Shown: positions 34,128-43,798, counted from the first letter of the stretch. The stretch: DNA of 43,798 nt from Actinomycetes bacterium (GCA_021828545.1 JAJZEN010000158.1:1-43798); one strand, 5' to 3'. A program made the numbers and translations. Notes: generated by a model not told the origin, from the letters alone.

Positions 34128-35069
34128 ATGTTGATCATCCAACGCCCCACCATTGAAGCGCTCGGCGACGAGGTGAACCACCGCCAATCCTTCGGCATCG
34201 GACCTCTCGACCCCGGCTTTGGTCACACGCTCGGTAACTCGCTGCGCCGTACACTGCTCTCGTCGATTCCCGGCGCGGCCGCGACGCGCGTGAAGTTCGA
34301 CGCGGTGTTGCACGAGTTCGGCGTGATCGAGGGCGTGAAGGAAGACGTGCAGGACATATGCCTCAACCTAAAGGACCTCCTCCTGGTCGTTCACTCCGAC
34401 GAGCCGGTGGTGCTGCGCTTGGACAAGCGCACCGAGGGTCCCGTCCTCGCGTCGGACCTCTCGACGACGGCGGACGTCGAGATTCTCAACCCGGACCTGC
34501 ACCTGGCGTACCTGACCAGCCCGCGCAGCGTCCTGACCTTCGACCTCACCGTCGAGCGCGGCAAGGGCTACGTCGGCGCCGAGGGTAACAAGGGGTCCTC
34601 GACCATCGGCGTGATCCCCCTCGACGCGATTTTCACCCCCGTGCGTCGCGTGAGTTTCGAGATCGAACCCGTGCGCGTCGAGCAGTCCAAGGACTTCGAC
34701 CGATTGGTGATCGAAATCGAGACGGACGGTTCGATCAGCCCCCGCGAAGCACTGGCCTCGGCCGGTAAGACGCTGGGCTCACTGGTCGAGCTCATCGCCA
34801 ACTTCGATTCCGAGGCCCCGGCGCTCGAGCTCGGTGACGTGGGCACCGCCCAGGCCGCGGCCAGTGAACTCGATATCCGTATCGAAGAACTGGGTCTCAC
34901 CGAGCGTTCGCGCAACTGCCTCAAGCGCGCCGGGATCAACACCATCGCGCAGTTGGTGAACGCCACCGAGCGCGACTTAACGTCGATCACCAACTTCGGC
35001 CAAACGTCGTTGAAGGACGTTACCGACCGCCTCGACGAGCGCGGTCTCTCACTGCGAGTAGAGGACTAG
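34128..35069 (+). CDS. rpoA: DNA-directed RNA polymerase subunit alpha
   Basis: 313 aa; EPLDPGFGHTLGNSLRRTLLSSIPGAA-like; alpha-CTD. Confidence 0.98.
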   Translation: MLIIQRPTIEALGDEVNHRQSFGIGPLDPGFGHTLGNSLRRTLLSSIPGAAATRVKFDAVLHEFGVIEGVKEDVQDICLNLKDLLLVVHSDEPVVLRLDKRTEGPVLASDLSTTADVEILNPDLHLAYLTSPRSVLTFDLTVERGKGYVGAEGNKGSSTIGVIPLDAIFTPVRRVSFEIEPVRVEQSKDFDRLVIEIETDGSISPREALASAGKTLGSLVELIANFDSEAPALELGDVGTAQAAASELDIRIEELGLTERSRNCLKRAGINTIAQLVNATERDLTSITNFGQTSLKDVTDRLDERGLSLRVED

Positions 35070-35071
35070 GC

Positions 35072-35434
35072 ATGCGTGGTACTCCCACTAAGGGCAAGCG
35101 CTTCGGCGGCGACGCCGCGCACCAGAAGGCGATGATGGGCAACCTCGTCGCGTCGATGATCGCCGCCGAGGGGATCGTCACGACCGAGGCCAAGGCCAAG
35201 GCCCTGCGCCCGATCGTCGAGAAGGTGGTCACCGCGGCGAAGAATTCTCCCGAGGGTTCGGTACACGCGCAGCGTCGCGTCGTCGCGTTCATCCGGGACA
35301 AGGACATGGCCCACAAGCTCTTCGTCGAGATTGCCCCGCGCTACAGTGAACGACCCGGGGGGTACACCCGCATCTTGAAGCTCGGGCCGCGTCAGGGCGA
35401 CAACGCCCCGATGGCGCGCATTGAATTCGTCTGA
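35072..35434 (+). CDS. rplQ: 50S ribosomal protein L17
   Basis: 120 aa; MMGNLVASMIAAEGIVTTEAKAKALRPIVEK. Confidence 0.97.
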   Translation: MRGTPTKGKRFGGDAAHQKAMMGNLVASMIAAEGIVTTEAKAKALRPIVEKVVTAAKNSPEGSVHAQRRVVAFIRDKDMAHKLFVEIAPRYSERPGGYTRILKLGPRQGDNAPMARIEFV

Positions 35435-36290
35435 GCCGACCACGGCGACCACCCAACGGTGGCGCCTGGACATCGCCTACGACGGGCAGGGCCTGAACGG
35501 CTTCGCCTACCAGCCCGAGTTCACCACCGTGGTGGGCCTCCTGCGTACCACGATCGCCACGACCCTGCACCTCGACGCCGAACCCGCCATCGTGGGGGCC
35601 GGACGTACCGACGCGGGGGTGCACGCCTTCGCCCAGGTGATCCACGTGGACCTACCCGACGACTTCTTCTCGTCGCGAGGGGGTCCTGACGCGCAGCGCC
35701 TCGTGCGCGCCCTCAACCGCCAGCTTCGGGGTCGCGTGCGGGTCCTGCGCGCCGATGTCGTCGAGGAGACCTTCCACGCGCGCTTCTCGGCCCTGTGGCG
35801 TGAGTACCGCTACTTGGTGCTCGAGACCACGCCCCCGGCGCTAGCGCTGCACGAGAGCTTCTCCTGGGCGGTACGCGGACCCCTGGACCTCGTGGCGATG
35901 AACAACGCCAGTGGCGAACTGCTCGGTACCCACGATTTCCGGGCTTTTTGTCGTCGACCCGACGGCTCGGACCCCGCCGCACCCCTGGTGCGCCTGGTGA
36001 TGGGCGCGTCCTGGGAACGGCTCGAGGATTCCTGGCAGATGAGCCCCGAGCGGGCCCCCGCGGTGCGTTTCACCATCCGCGCCCAGTCGTTTTGCCATAC
36101 TATGGTGCGCTCCCTGACCTCAACCCTGGTCGCGATCGGTCAAGGTACCCTCCCGGCCGCGACGATTCCCGAGCGTCTGGCGAGCCATCGGCGCGACCAC
36201 CTGCCTCCGCCAGCGCCGGCGGGGGGGCTCAGTCTCGTGGGGGTCGGCTACCCCGCATTTGCCGGAGGCCCCTCAGGTTTTGTAAGATGA
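35421..36290 (+). CDS. truA: tRNA pseudouridine(38-40) synthase TruA
   Basis: TTG start; WRLDIAYDGQGLNGFAYQP, GAGRTDAGVHAFAQV. Confidence 0.92.
   Translation: MNSSEPTTATTQRWRLDIAYDGQGLNGFAYQPEFTTVVGLLRTTIATTLHLDAEPAIVGAGRTDAGVHAFAQVIHVDLPDDFFSSRGGPDAQRLVRALNRQLRGRVRVLRADVVEETFHARFSALWREYRYLVLETTPPALALHESFSWAVRGPLDLVAMNNASGELLGTHDFRAFCRRPDGSDPAAPLVRLVMGASWERLEDSWQMSPERAPAVRFTIRAQSFCHTMVRSLTSTLVAIGQGTLPAATIPERLASHRRDHLPPPAPAGGLSLVGVGYPAFAGGPSGFVR
36259..36288 (+). promoter_or_regulatory. Candidate rplM promoter TTGCCG-18-TAAGAT
   Basis: -35 36259-36264, -10 36283-36288; identical hexamers and spacing to the rpsL candidate. Confidence 0.65.
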
Positions 36291-36297
36291 AAAGTCC

Positions 36298-36315
36298 CCC
36301 TCGGCGTGTCGAGGG
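36298..36315 (+). promoter_or_regulatory. Short 5'-UTR hairpin of rplM transcript
   Basis: CCCTCG-GCGTGT-CGAGGG immediately after the expected TSS. Confidence 0.4.
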
Positions 36316-36344
36316 ATCACGAAGAGATCGCTGAAAGAAGAACT

Positions 36345-36791
36345 GTGCGTACGTACTCACCGAAGGAAAAAGAGATCACGCGCGAGTGGCGCGTGATCGA
36401 CGCCGAAGGACTCGTCCTGGGTCGCGTCGCCACCGTCGCCGCCTCGCTCCTGCGCGGTAAGCACCGTCCGTACTTCGCGCCGCACCTGGATACGGGGGAC
36501 TTCGTCATCATCGTCAACGCGGACAAGGTCGTGGTGACGGCCAACAAGGCGGCCCAGAACTTCCACTACCGCCACTCCGGCTACCCCGGCGGACTTCGCT
36601 CGACCTCGTGGCAGACGTTGATGGACACCGACCCCGAGGCCCTGGTCTTCGAGGCCGTTAAGGGAATGGTCCCCAAGAATCGCCTGGGACGCGCCCAAAT
36701 GGGCAAGCTCTACGTGTACGCCGGATCAGAGCACCCCCACGCCGCTCAGCAACCTTCGCAGTTCGACACCTCGGCGATTCGCCGCGGCTAA
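36345..36791 (+). CDS. rplM: 50S ribosomal protein L13
   Basis: [43 protein letters not shown] start 36345 preferred. Confidence 0.97.
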   Translation: MRTYSPKEKEITREWRVIDAEGLVLGRVATVAASLLRGKHRPYFAPHLDTGDFVIIVNADKVVVTANKAAQNFHYRHSGYPGGLRSTSWQTLMDTDPEALVFEAVKGMVPKNRLGRAQMGKLYVYAGSEHPHAAQQPSQFDTSAIRRG

Positions 36792-36803
36792 GGAGATTTG
36801 AAC

Positions 36804-37196
36804 GTGACCATCCCGTTGACCCAATCCACCGGCCGCCGTAAGGAGGCCGTGGCGCGCGTGCGACTTCGTCCCGGCACCGGAACGATCACCATTAACAGTC
36901 GTGCCTTCGACAACTACTTCACCTCCGCCACGCACCGCCAAATGGTGATGGAGCCGATGCGCCTCACCGACACCGTGCAGACCTACGACGTCGACGCGAC
37001 CATCGAGGGTGGCGGGGTGGCCGGGCAAGCGGGCGCCCTGCGCTTGGGTATCGCGCGATCGTTGCTCGAGCTCAACGAGGAGTTGCGTCCGACGTTGAAG
37101 AAGGCCGGGCTCCTCACGCGCGACGCGCGTAAGAAGGAGACCAAGAAGTACGGTCTCAAGAAAGCTCGTAAGGCTCCCCAGTACTCGAAGCGCTGA
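36804..37196 (+). CDS. rpsI: 30S ribosomal protein S9
   Basis: [23 protein letters not shown]...[15 protein letters not shown] 36804 preferred. Confidence 0.97.
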   Translation: MTIPLTQSTGRRKEAVARVRLRPGTGTITINSRAFDNYFTSATHRQMVMEPMRLTDTVQTYDVDATIEGGGVAGQAGALRLGIARSLLELNEELRPTLKKAGLLTRDARKKETKKYGLKKARKAPQYSKR

Positions 37197-37201
37197 CGAC
37201 C

Positions 37202-38494
37202 ATGGCCGTGCGCTTTGGCACGGACGGTATCCGTGGCCGTGCCTACGAGGAGATCTCGATCGATTTGGCGTACCGACTCGGTCGCGCCGTGGGCGAGGTC
37301 TTCTCGGTTCCCGTCTTCGTGGGTTTCGACACTCGCGAAAGTTCGCCGCCGCTCGCGCGAGCGGTGCTGGCGGGCGTCGCCGACGTCGGCGCGCTGGGGT
37401 ACAACCTCGGCGTCTTCACCACGCCGGGTGTCGCGGTCATCGCGCAACGGCGCGGCGGAGTGGGCGTCGTCGTCTCGGCGTCGCACAATCCCTATTACGA
37501 CAACGGTCTCAAGGTCTTGGGCATCGGGGGAGCGAAACTCGACTTCGCCACCGAGGCGGCGGTGGAGGCGGCGCTCAATAAGGCCACGTCCGCCAGCCGG
37601 GAGGACTTCGACGAGGTGATCGTCGACCCCGACGCCGAACACGACTACGCCGAACATTTGCGTCGACTCGTGCCGAGCGATTTGACCGGGTTGCACCTGG
37701 TGCTCGACTGCGCCAACGGGGCGGCGTCGCACGTCGCGCACGAGCTCTTCGAAGGCACCGGCGCGCGCGTGACCACGCTGCACGATAAGCCCAGTGGTCG
37801 CAATATCAATTTCCAGTGCGGATCCACGCACCCCGATGACCTGCGCCACGCGGTCGTCGAATTGGGGGCCGACCTCGGTCTCGCCTTCGACGGCGACGCC
37901 GATCGGCTGATCGCGGTCGACGCCAAGGGCACACTGCGTAACGGTGACGACCTGGCGGTCCTGTTCTCGCTCGACGCGCACGCGCGCGGTGAACTCGAGG
38001 GGGTGGTGGTGACGGTGATGAGTAATTTAGGACTACATCGCGCGCTCACCCCGCGCGGCGTCACCATCATCGAGACCGACGTCGGCGACCGCAACATTCT
38101 CGCGGCACTCGAGGAGCGTCGTTGGAACTTTGGGGCGGAACAGTCCGGGCACCTCATCTTTCGACACCTGAGCCCGACCGGCGACGGACTGCTCACGGGA
38201 CTGCTGGTGGCCGATATGGTCGCGCGACGGGGACCCTTGGCCGAGCAGTGTGACGCCGCGTGGCAGCGCGTTCCCCAGGACCTGATAAATATCGCGACGA
38301 GTGACTACGACGACGTGGTGGTGCGAGAGATGTTCGACGAAGAGTGCCGGGCGATGAATGTGACCAGCGACGAGGTTCGACTCCTCATTCGCCCCTCGGG
38401 CACCGAACCACTCGTGCGCGTGATGGTCGAGGCGCTCGACGACTCCTTCGTGGTGAGTTTCTCGACGCGGGTGCGCACGCGCTTCCTGTCGTAG
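37202..38494 (+). CDS. glmM: Phosphoglucosamine mutase
   Basis: 430 aa; FGTDGIRG, active-site VSASHNPYYDNGLKV, FDGDADRLIAVD. Confidence 0.95.
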   Translation: MAVRFGTDGIRGRAYEEISIDLAYRLGRAVGEVFSVPVFVGFDTRESSPPLARAVLAGVADVGALGYNLGVFTTPGVAVIAQRRGGVGVVVSASHNPYYDNGLKVLGIGGAKLDFATEAAVEAALNKATSASREDFDEVIVDPDAEHDYAEHLRRLVPSDLTGLHLVLDCANGAASHVAHELFEGTGARVTTLHDKPSGRNINFQCGSTHPDDLRHAVVELGADLGLAFDGDADRLIAVDAKGTLRNGDDLAVLFSLDAHARGELEGVVVTVMSNLGLHRALTPRGVTIIETDVGDRNILAALEERRWNFGAEQSGHLIFRHLSPTGDGLLTGLLVADMVARRGPLAEQCDAAWQRVPQDLINIATSDYDDVVVREMFDEECRAMNVTSDEVRLLIRPSGTEPLVRVMVEALDDSFVVSFSTRVRTRFLS

Positions 38495-38533
38495 GGTCTC
38501 GTCGTCGTTTTGGTCCTGGGTAGACTGACACCC

Positions 38534-40375
38534 ATGTGCGGCATCATCGGGGTCGTCGGCTCCACCGAGACTCTCGCGACCCTCCTCGAGGGCCTCCAGC
38601 GTCTGGAGTACCGGGGCTACGATTCGGCCGGCATCGCCCTAGTACACGCGGGACACACCTGGCGCGCGCGTACCGCGGCGGGTACTGAATCGGTGGCGGC
38701 GTTGCGCGTCGAATGCGAAGGGGCGCCGCAGGACTACCGTTCGGGCATCGGTCACACGCGCTGGGCGACCCACGGCGCACCCGAGGCCGTGAACGCTCAC
38801 CCTCACCTCGACTGTTCGGGCCACGTAGCCATCATCCACAACGGCATCATCGAGAACCACAGCGAGTTGCGCGAAATTTTGACGGGCCGCGGCCACGTGT
38901 TCACCTCGGTCACCGACTCCGAGGTGGTCGCGCACCTGGTGGAGGAATTACGCGGCCGCGGACTCGAGCTACTCGACGCCGTGCGTCACGCGTTGTTGGA
39001 GGTGCGCGGCGCCTTCGCCATCGCGGTGATGGACGCCACCGAGCCCGACGTGATCGTGGCGGCGCGACGCATCTCCCCCCTCGTCGTGGGTACCGCGCCC
39101 GGCGTGAGCTACTTGGCCAGTGACGTCCCGGCGATCCTGGACCGCGCAACGGCCTTCTACGCCGTGAACGACGATGAGGTGGTGCGACTGGGCCCGGAGG
39201 GTTTTCGCGCCGTGGACCTCGAGGGCGCGCCGGTGCGATTGCGTCAGCTCCAGATCGACTGGGACCTCGAGACCGCCGAAAAGGGCGGGTACGACGATTT
39301 CATGAGCAAGGAGATCGCCGAGCAGCCTCACGCGGTGTACGCGACGCTCCTCGACCGTCGGCGACGCGACGGGTCCATCGTCTTTGACGAACTGCGCATC
39401 TCCGACGAGGAGCTTCGCGACGTGAAGCGCGTGGTCCTGGTGGCGTGCGGTACGTCGAACCACGCCGCGCAGGTCGCCAAGTACGCCATCGAGCGATGGG
39501 CGCGGCTGAGTGTCGAGGTCGACATCGCCAGCGAATACCGCTACCGCGACCCGATCGTCGAGATCGGCACGCTGGTCATTGGCGTCTCGCAGAGCGGGGA
39601 GACCATCGACACCATTCAGGCCACGCGCGAGGCCCAACGCCGTGGGGCGCGGGTCGTGGCAATCTCCAATATCGTCGACTCCTCCCTGGCGCGCGAGGCC
39701 GACGCCGTCCTCTACACCCGCGCGGGCCTGGAGGTCTCGGTGGCCTCGACCAAGGCGTTCGTGGCCCAGGTCGCCGCGCTGGAACTGCTGGCACTACGTT
39801 TGGCGCAGTTGCGCGGCACGCTCGCGCCCGAGGAGATCGATCGTTTGCTCGAGGGGTTGCACTCGGTGAGTGGACATATCGCCACCTCCCTGGGCCGTCG
39901 TGACGACGTCGCCGGCGTGGCCGCGCAGTTGCTCGACGCCCACGACTACTTCTTCCTGGGTCGCCACGTGGGGTATCCCACCGCGCTCGAGGGGGCCCTG
40001 AAGCTCAAGGAATTGACCTACTTGCACGCGGAGGGGTACGCCGCGGGGGAGCTCAAGCACGGTCCCCTGGCCCTGATCGAACCCGGGGTCATCGTCGTGG
40101 CGGTCACCACCGACCCGGTGATGCACGAGAAGATCCTCTCCAACGTCGCCGAGGTCAAGGCGCGCGGCGCCACCGTGGTGGCGGTCGCGACCGACGACGA
40201 CGAACGGATCGACGCCGTGGCCGACTACGTGTTACGGGTCCCCGCCACCCAATCGATGTTCGCCCCCATGATCGATATCGTGCCCCTGCAATTGCTGGCG
40301 TATTCTCTGGCGCGGGGTCTGGGGCGCAACGTTGACCGGCCCCGCAACCTGGCCAAGACGGTCACGGTGGAATGA
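38534..40375 (+). CDS. glmS: Glutamine--fructose-6-phosphate aminotransferase (isomerizing)
   Basis: MCGIIGVVG catalytic Cys2; SIS domains; C-term NLAKTVTVE; start 38534 preferred. Confidence 0.97.
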   Translation: MCGIIGVVGSTETLATLLEGLQRLEYRGYDSAGIALVHAGHTWRARTAAGTESVAALRVECEGAPQDYRSGIGHTRWATHGAPEAVNAHPHLDCSGHVAIIHNGIIENHSELREILTGRGHVFTSVTDSEVVAHLVEELRGRGLELLDAVRHALLEVRGAFAIAVMDATEPDVIVAARRISPLVVGTAPGVSYLASDVPAILDRATAFYAVNDDEVVRLGPEGFRAVDLEGAPVRLRQLQIDWDLETAEKGGYDDFMSKEIAEQPHAVYATLLDRRRRDGSIVFDELRISDEELRDVKRVVLVACGTSNHAAQVAKYAIERWARLSVEVDIASEYRYRDPIVEIGTLVIGVSQSGETIDTIQATREAQRRGARVVAISNIVDSSLAREADAVLYTRAGLEVSVASTKAFVAQVAALELLALRLAQLRGTLAPEEIDRLLEGLHSVSGHIATSLGRRDDVAGVAAQLLDAHDYFFLGRHVGYPTALEGALKLKELTYLHAEGYAAGELKHGPLALIEPGVIVVAVTTDPVMHEKILSNVAEVKARGATVVAVATDDDERIDAVADYVLRVPATQSMFAPMIDIVPLQLLAYSLARGLGRNVDRPRNLAKTVTVE

Positions 40376-40758
40376 TGGCGACGCTCGCGGTGGGCGTCGA
40401 CGTCGTGGACGTACCGCGATTCGCGCTGGCCCTGCGCCGACGACCGCGACTGGTCGAGCGACTCTTCACCGAACAAGAGCGTCTCGACTGCCAGGAGCGC
40501 CCCGAACGCCTCGCCGCGCGCTTCGCGGCGAAGGAGGCGGTCTTGAAGGCGCTGGGCACGGGCTTGGGGGCGGCGCCCTTCCGGAGTATCGAAGTGCGCC
40601 GGGCCCCCAGTGGGGCGCCGTCGATCGAACTGCACGAGGAGGCCCTGGCCCTGGCCGAGGGGCGAGGCATTGCGCACGTACACGTGTCGCTCTCGCACAC
40701 CTCGACCACGGCCACCGCGTTCGTCGTCGCGTCCTCGGGGGAGTCTCGTGCCGGCTGA
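40372..40758 (+). CDS. acpS: Holo-[acyl-carrier-protein] synthase
   Basis: GVDVVDVPRF, FAAKEAVLKALGTG, VSLSHTSTTATAFVV. Confidence 0.93.
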   Translation: MMATLAVGVDVVDVPRFALALRRRPRLVERLFTEQERLDCQERPERLAARFAAKEAVLKALGTGLGAAPFRSIEVRRAPSGAPSIELHEEALALAEGRGIAHVHVSLSHTSTTATAFVVASSGESRAG

Positions 40759-41899
40759 GGGCGTGCACCGTCCGGCGTGGGCGGAGATCTCTCGCTCGGC
40801 GCTGGCGCACAATATCGCCGTCGTGCGCGAGGTGCTGGGCCCGACGCAACTGTGCGCGGTGGTCAAGGCCAATGGCTATGGTCACGGCGCGGTGTTGGTG
40901 GCCACGGCGATGCTCGCCGGCGGGGCCGACGCGCTGGCGGTGGCGATCATCGACGAGGGGATCGAGTTGCGCGAGGCCGGAGTGCGCGCGCCAATCCTGT
41001 TGCTCTCGGAGATCCCCGCCGCGACGATACGCGCGGCGCTCGAAGCGGACCTCACCTTGACGGTCGGCTCACTCGAGGGCGCGCGTGCGGCGGCCGAGGT
41101 CGCCACGCAGCTGGGGGGCGTGCACCGAGTGCACCTCAAGGTTGACACGGGTATGTTGCGCCAGGGCGTGTCGCCGCGCGAGGCGCTGCGCGCGGCGCGC
41201 ATCCTGGCCGACTGCGCGGCGCTGGAACTCGAGGGGATCTTCACGCACTTCTCGGTGGCCGACGGGTCCAGCGACGACGACCGCGACTTCACGTCGCGTC
41301 AGATCGAGATCTTCGCGCGCGTGCGCGCCGAACTCGGTCGCCACGGGATCCAACCACCCAGCGTGCACCTCGCCAACAGTGCGGGTCTCGTGGGGCACCC
41401 CACCTCGCACGCCACCCTGGCGCGACCGGGTCTGGTCCTCTACGGGTACTCGCCGTCGCCCTGGCTGGGTGAGGCACTCGCCGCGCGCGACTTGACGCTG
41501 TCGCCGGTCCTGTCGTTGCGCGCCCAGGTGGTCGCTACGCGCCGGGCCGGCGCGGGCGAACGTCCGAGTTACGGGCGCCGACGCGCGCTCGAGGACGCCG
41601 CCACGATCGCCACGGTGCCCTTCGGGTACGCCGACGGGTACCCGCGACGACTCTTTGACGCGGGCGCGCACGTGCTCATCAACCACCGGCGCTACCCGTT
41701 GGCGGGAATGGTGACGATGGATCAGTTGTTGATCAACTGCGGCGACGACGTGGTGCAGGTCGGTGACGACGTGGTCCTGCTCGGGGTCCAGGGTGACGAG
41801 GTGATCACCGCCGACGATTGGGCCCGCTGGGCCCAGACCGTCACGTGGGAGATACTCTGCGCCATCGGCGCGCGCGTTCCGCGCGTCCTGGTGGACTGA
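40748..41899 (+). CDS. alr: Alanine racemase
   Basis: PAWAEISRSALAHNI, AVVKANGYGHGA; GTG start 40748. Confidence 0.95.
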   Translation: MPAEGVHRPAWAEISRSALAHNIAVVREVLGPTQLCAVVKANGYGHGAVLVATAMLAGGADALAVAIIDEGIELREAGVRAPILLLSEIPAATIRAALEADLTLTVGSLEGARAAAEVATQLGGVHRVHLKVDTGMLRQGVSPREALRAARILADCAALELEGIFTHFSVADGSSDDDRDFTSRQIEIFARVRAELGRHGIQPPSVHLANSAGLVGHPTSHATLARPGLVLYGYSPSPWLGEALAARDLTLSPVLSLRAQVVATRRAGAGERPSYGRRRALEDAATIATVPFGYADGYPRRLFDAGAHVLINHRRYPLAGMVTMDQLLINCGDDVVQVGDDVVLLGVQGDEVITADDWARWAQTVTWEILCAIGARVPRVLVD

Positions 41900-42436
41900 G
41901 TGGACCTCGCCGACCTCCCCTCGTGTCGCGCGTGCGCCCTGAGCGAGACGCGTCAGCGCGTCGTCGTGGGATCGGGCCCCGCCGCGTCGGGACTGCTGGT
42001 GGTCGGCGAAGCGCCCGGACGTCACGAGGATGAGGGGGGCGAACCCTTCGTCGGGCGCAGCGGCCAACTACTGGTGCGCCTCATCAGTGAGGAGCTCGGA
42101 CTCGTGCGCGCCCAGTACTTCATCACCAACGCCGTCAAGTGTCGCCCGCCCCACAATCGCACCCCGCGCGTCAGCGAGGTCGCGAGCTGCCGTCCGTGGC
42201 TCGAGACGCAGATCGTCGCCCTGCGACCTCGCTGGTTGCTCGCGGTGGGCAACGTCGCGGCCCGGGCGGTCTTCGGTTTCGACGACGGCATCTCGCGCAC
42301 CCACGGACTGGTGGCTCACTGGGGTGACGTCCCCGGTGTGGCCACCTATCATCCGGCCGCGGCCCTGCGCGGAGGTCCTAACGTGGTGGACGTGATGCGC
42401 GCCGACCTGCGAGCCCTTCGCTCCCTGGGGATCTGA
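41900..42436 (+). CDS. Uracil-DNA glycosylase, family 4 (Fe-S type)
   Basis: 178 aa; GEAPGRHEDEGGEPFVGRSGQLL, NAVKCRPPHNRTP, YHPAAALR; Cys pattern CRAC...C...C. Confidence 0.9.
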   Translation: MDLADLPSCRACALSETRQRVVVGSGPAASGLLVVGEAPGRHEDEGGEPFVGRSGQLLVRLISEELGLVRAQYFITNAVKCRPPHNRTPRVSEVASCRPWLETQIVALRPRWLLAVGNVAARAVFGFDDGISRTHGLVAHWGDVPGVATYHPAAALRGGPNVVDVMRADLRALRSLGI

Positions 42437-42913
42437 GTGGGGTACCAACGACTGTGCCTCACCCACCACGACACCGACGTCGCCGGGTTCGATTTCGCGG
42501 CCGTGCTGCGCCGCGGTGACGTCGTCTTGCTCTCGGGACGATTGGGGGCCGGCAAGACGACGTTCGTCCAGGGCGTGGCCCGGGCGCTCGGCGTCGCCGA
42601 GCGCGTGACGAGTCCGACCTTCACCATGGTGCGCCCGCACGCGGCCCACAACGACCTCGGCATCGTCACGGTGCATCACGCGGACGTCTATCGCGTCACG
42701 ACGCTGGGGGAGATCCTCGATCTGGACTTGGGCGAACTGGTCGAGGAACACGGTGTCGCCCTCATCGAGTGGGGTGAGCTGGCGGCGTCGATCTTCGGCC
42801 GCGAGGTCCTCACCGTGCTCTTCGGGGTCGACGACGACGACCAGCGTTCCCTGGTGGTCGACGGCGACATCGACGACGCCCGCGCCCGCGCCCTCGAAGC
42901 CTGGGCGTCGTGA
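42437..42913 (+). CDS. tsaE: tRNA t6A biosynthesis ATPase TsaE
   Basis: 158 aa; P-loop LSGRLGAGKTTFVQGVARALGV; HHADVYRV. Confidence 0.93.
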   Translation: MGYQRLCLTHHDTDVAGFDFAAVLRRGDVVLLSGRLGAGKTTFVQGVARALGVAERVTSPTFTMVRPHAAHNDLGIVTVHHADVYRVTTLGEILDLDLGELVEEHGVALIEWGELAASIFGREVLTVLFGVDDDDQRSLVVDGDIDDARARALEAWAS

Positions 42914-43587
42914 ACATCCTCGCGATCGAGACCGCGACCGCCGCGTGCGCGTTGGGCCTGCGTACCCGTGAGGGGATGGAGGTCGGGTGGGTCGTCGACG
43001 AGGACCGCCACCACACCGAAGCGTTGACCTCGTCGATCTCTCGACTGTTGTTCGAGTCGGGACTGCGCGTGCGCGACCTCGACCGGGTCGTGGTCGACCG
43101 TGGTCCGGGGCTGTTCACCGGGTTGCGCGTGGGACTCGCGACCGCGCTGGGACTGAGTCAGGGGGTGGGCTGCGCCCTGGTGGGCGTGACCTCGCTCGAA
43201 CTCCTGGCATACGGCGCGCACGAGACGGGTACGCGCGGCACGCTGGTGTGCGCGGTGGACGGGCGACGCGCCGAGGTGTTCGTCCAGACGTTCCAACTCG
43301 ACGAGGGCGTGCGCGCCCGCGACGACGCCCGCGTGGCGCGTCCGCGCGACGTCGCGATCGAGTGGGCCACCAACGGCGCCCCCGTGACCTTCACCGGTGA
43401 CGGGATCGAGCGCTACGTTCGCGACTTCGCCGCCGTGCCCACCGCGCAGGTCGAACATCAGTCGGTGCCGTCGGTCGCCGCGGCGTTGAGGCTCGCGGCG
43501 ACGCGCGAGCCGTCGCCGTGGGTCGAACCGATGTACCTTCGCGACGCCGACGCCGTCGCCAATTTCACCACGCGTCAGCGCCCGTGA
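42910..43587 (+). CDS. tsaB: tRNA t6A biosynthesis protein TsaB
   Basis: 225 aa; ILAIETATAACALGL...DRGPGLFTGLRVGLATALGLSQG. Confidence 0.93.
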   Translation: MNILAIETATAACALGLRTREGMEVGWVVDEDRHHTEALTSSISRLLFESGLRVRDLDRVVVDRGPGLFTGLRVGLATALGLSQGVGCALVGVTSLELLAYGAHETGTRGTLVCAVDGRRAEVFVQTFQLDEGVRARDDARVARPRDVAIEWATNGAPVTFTGDGIERYVRDFAAVPTAQVEHQSVPSVAAALRLAATREPSPWVEPMYLRDADAVANFTTRQRP

Positions 43588-43798
43588 CGCGCCACCCGGG
43601 TGGCGAGGTGACGTGGAGGGTGCGCACCGCGGAGCGTCGCGACATCGGCGCCCTGCTCGAGATCGAGACCGCGCAGTTCCCCGAGCCCTGGACGCGCTCG
43701 ATGCTCCTGGACGAGCTCACCAATTCCGAGAGTCGCCGCTACACGGTGGCCGAGGAGCGCGGAGTCATCATTGGGTACCTGGGTCTCATGTTCGTTCT
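43584..43798 (+). CDS. rimI: Ribosomal protein S18-alanine N-acetyltransferase RimI, truncated by window end
   Basis: GTG start; VRTAERRDIGALLEIETAQFPEPWTRSMLLDELTNSESRRYTVAEERGVIIGYLGLMFV. Confidence 0.88.
   Translation, partial: MTRHPGGEVTWRVRTAERRDIGALLEIETAQFPEPWTRSMLLDELTNSESRRYTVAEERGVIIGYLGLMFV

Noticed and set aside
36983-37981. 332-aa minus-strand ORF over rpsI/glmM
   Set aside because: Shadow ORF; both sense genes are clear.
41069-42067. 332-aa minus-strand ORF antisense to alr
   Set aside because: Shadow ORF.

Overview
The window is a high-GC actinobacterial chromosome segment (gene order and protein sequences suggest an Acidimicrobiia-like lineage; that is inference). It carries a near-continuous transcription/translation superoperon: tRNA-Thr, tRNA-Met, rpmG, tRNA-Trp, secE, nusG, rplK-rplA, rplJ-rplL, rpoBC, rpsL-rpsG-fusA-tuf, rpsJ through secY-adk-map, infA-rpmJ-rpsM-rpsK-rpsD-rpoA-rplQ-truA, rplM-rpsI, glmM-glmS-acpS-alr-udg4-tsaE-tsaB and a truncated rimI. 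Nearly all genes are on the + strand. The exception is a ~2.8 kb accessory island between map and infA. It holds a minus-strand cluster (PPOX/flavin-like split-barrel protein, single-GAF DosS/DevS-like histidine kinase, DosR/DevR-like response regulator) and a facing 95-aa orphan ORF. The orphan ORF sits behind a locally AT-rich promoter packed with palindromes and repeats. This DosRS-like island is the best candidate for an undescribed system. Other points of interest: infA apparently starts at CTG; several ribosomal proteins (S17, L22, S3, L10) carry long acidic low-complexity extensions; EF-Tu has a Ser at the position equivalent to E. coli A375; rpsL and rplM share near-identical promoters; and there are several structured leaders. 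No CRISPR, transposon or rRNA was seen. All homology calls are by eye; no searches were run.
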